This document shows, in pieces, positions 6,750-7,655 of a DNA stretch of 7,655 nt. The notes beneath the pieces were generated by a model that had not been told where the DNA came from, searched no databases, and saw only the letters and a program-made list of their open reading frames with translations. The stretch is from the NCBI GenBank assembly GCA_021780275.1, contig JAJXZC010000202.1, forward strand, positions 1-7,655. The letters run 5' to 3'. The stretch's first letter is position 1. Each line of letters starts with the position of its first letter. This DNA comes from Pseudomonadota bacterium (lineage in GTDB: Bacteria; Pseudomonadota; Alphaproteobacteria; Parvibaculales; Parvibaculaceae). A program made the position numbers and the translations under genes.

Positions 6750-7190
6750 TCAGATCGTGGGCTTTGCTTCGGGCAGAAAGCTGACATGGGCGGATATCAC
6801 CCGCCAGCCTTCCGGCAGGCGAAGCCAGGTCTGGCTCTGGCGCCCGCATTTTCCGTCATCGAGCCTTTGATACTCACAATTTGCGGTCGCGAAATTACGG
6901 CCATAAGTCGAAATCTCGACGCGCAGAAGTTTCCGCGCGATCTTCGCGGCGTTGCGTCCCGCGCGGAAGGCGGCGATTTCTTTAAAGCCATAAAGGTTTT
7001 CGCCTGCGCCATATCGGATGGTGCGCTGATCCTGCCAGAAGAGTTCGTCGAGCACGTCGACGTCGTTCTCCATCAACGCCTTTTCATAACTATCGAAGAC
7101 GGCACGCACCTCGGCGACGACTTCTTCATCGTCGATCGGCTCGTCGAAGCCTTCTTCGGCACCGAACGAAAGGGAAATGGAAGGGCTCAT
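6750..7190 (-). CDS. hpxZ: HpxZ / AtzH-like DUF3225 protein (NTF2-like fold)
   Basis: A 146-residue protein with the pattern of the HpxZ/AtzH (DUF3225) family, small alpha+beta-barrel proteins of NTF2/SnoaL type. Recognisable segments are ALMENDVDVLDELFW (38-52), RTIRYGAGENLYG (56-68), FRAGRN (75-80), GRQSQTW (116-122) and GWRVISAHVS (128-137). In Klebsiella hpxZ sits in the hpxWXYZ purine-to-oxalate cluster, and AtzH from cyanurate degradation is reported as a decarboxylating amidohydrolase. The exact reaction of HpxZ is not established to my knowledge. An acidic N-terminal stretch (residues 11-27) precedes the fold. The start at 7190 is set by GAGGA at 7197-7201; the upstream in-frame GTG at 7193 would be too close to it. 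It overlaps the oxygenase stop by one base (TGATG). No hpxX or hpxY is seen beside it. Confidence 0.85.
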   Translation of the reverse strand: MSPSISLSFGAEEGFDEPIDDEEVVAEVRAVFDSYEKALMENDVDVLDELFWQDQRTIRYGAGENLYGFKEIAAFRAGRNAAKIARKLLRVEISTYGRNFATANCEYQRLDDGKCGRQSQTWLRLPEGWRVISAHVSFLPEAKPTI

Positions 7191-7655
7191 CACATATCCT
7201 CTTTCTTGTCGCCGCCATTCACGATGTCGAATCCGTAACCGGCGGAGAGGCGCTCCATGATGTGCTTGAGGCCGGTCGTGGGGGCGTAGCGGGCAGGCCG
7301 CTCCGCGGTAACGCAGGTCGGCAGCGCCTCGACATGAGCGTCGGCATTGGGATCGAAGAAGAAGGGCAGCGAATAGCGATCCTTCTCGCTCGTATTGATG
7401 ACGCGGTGAAGCGTCGAGATATAGAGGTCGTTGGTCCAGCGCTGGAACATGTCGCCGATGTTCATCACGAAACAATCGGTGCGCGAGGGAATTTCGATCC
7501 ATTCGCCAGCGACATTGCGCGCCTGCAGGCCGCCGACCCCATCCTGCGCCAGAAATGTGAAGCAGCCGAAATCCGTGTGCGCGCCGCAGCCGAGCTGTTC
7601 TTCGGTGATGAGGCCTTTTTGCGGCGGATAGTGTAGGAAGCGCATGGTGGCGAGC
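7190..7655 (-). CDS. Isopenicillin N synthase-like Fe(II)/2-oxoglutarate-dependent oxygenase (partial, N-terminus beyond right edge)
   Basis: The C-terminal 154 residues of an IPNS-family non-haem iron oxygenase. The frame continues through the right edge (LATMRFLHYPP), and the ATG at 7645 is internal, because RFLHYPP is the strand just before the iron-binding core. Counting from that Met: His23 and Asp25 in GAHTDFGCFTFLAQD and His80 in STLHRVIN form the facial triad. Arg90-x-Ser92 in RYSLPFFFDPN is the motif that binds the 2-oxoglutarate carboxylate. FVMNIGDMFQRWTND is typical of the double-stranded beta-helix. All catalytic residues are intact. The stop overlaps the hpxZ start, so the two proteins are made together. 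The family includes fungal thymine-7-hydroxylase as well as antibiotic and plant-hormone enzymes, so the substrate is open; operon context suggests a purine-derived compound. This is inference. Confidence 0.88.
   Translation of the reverse strand, partial: LATMRFLHYPPQKGLITEEQLGCGAHTDFGCFTFLAQDGVGGLQARNVAGEWIEIPSRTDCFVMNIGDMFQRWTNDLYISTLHRVINTSEKDRYSLPFFFDPNADAHVEALPTCVTAERPARYAPTTGLKHIMERLSAGYGFDIVNGGDKKEDM
7197..7201 (-). promoter_or_regulatory. Ribosome binding site of hpxZ
   Basis: GAGGA on the minus strand sits 6 nt before the hpxZ ATG, within the last codons of the oxygenase gene. It is the strongest Shine-Dalgarno in the operon and supports ATG 7190 over the GTG one codon upstream. 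Confidence 0.65.

Noticed and set aside
7190..7645. Treating ATG 7645 as the real start of the oxygenase
   Set aside because: The frame is open to the window edge and the residues before it (LAT) continue a conserved strand; a 151-residue IPNS-type enzyme would lack half the fold.
1..7655. CRISPR array, insertion sequence or phage module
   Set aside because: No regularly spaced repeats, terminal inverted repeats, transposase or integrase motifs were seen on either strand.

Overview
The window looks like chromosomal DNA of a high-GC proteobacterium, most likely an alphaproteobacterium of the Hyphomicrobiales type. That placement rests only on GC-rich coding sequence, codon use and gene content, so it is tentative. 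Two unrelated blocks meet at an intergenic region around 1273-1686.

Left block (1-1272, minus strand). One long open frame encodes most of an ANL-superfamily adenylate-forming enzyme (acyl-CoA synthetase / AMP ligase type). Its C-terminal end lies beyond the left edge. Its codon use is visibly more A/T-rich than that of the right block, and its phosphate-binding loop is atypical.

Intergenic region (1273-1686). It lies between divergent genes and holds no convincing gene. It does carry a directly repeated TATGCATG exactly 32 bp apart and several small hairpins in a row. A weak sigma70-like promoter candidate follows.

Right block (1687-7655). This is a purine-ring (allantoin) catabolism cluster. 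A plus-strand gene encodes an HpxW-like oxamate amidohydrolase of the gamma-glutamyltransferase fold. It converges, with only 3 bp between stop codons, on a tightly packed minus-strand operon. In transcription order the operon reads: isopenicillin-N-synthase-like Fe(II)/2-oxoglutarate oxygenase (5' end off the right edge), hpxZ, hpxK (allantoate amidohydrolase), hpxJ/pucG (ureidoglycine-glyoxylate aminotransferase), puuE (metal-independent-type allantoinase). Two junctions overlap (TGATG and ATGA), one is an 11-bp gap and one a 34-bp gap.

Together the genes describe this route: allantoin to allantoate (PuuE), to ureidoglycine (HpxK), to oxalurate plus glycine (HpxJ), and finally oxamate to oxalate plus ammonia (HpxW). 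The oxalurate-to-oxamate carbamoyltransferase is not in the window. The two least understood members, HpxZ (without its usual partners HpxX/HpxY) and the oxygenase translationally coupled to it, are the best candidates for undescribed chemistry.
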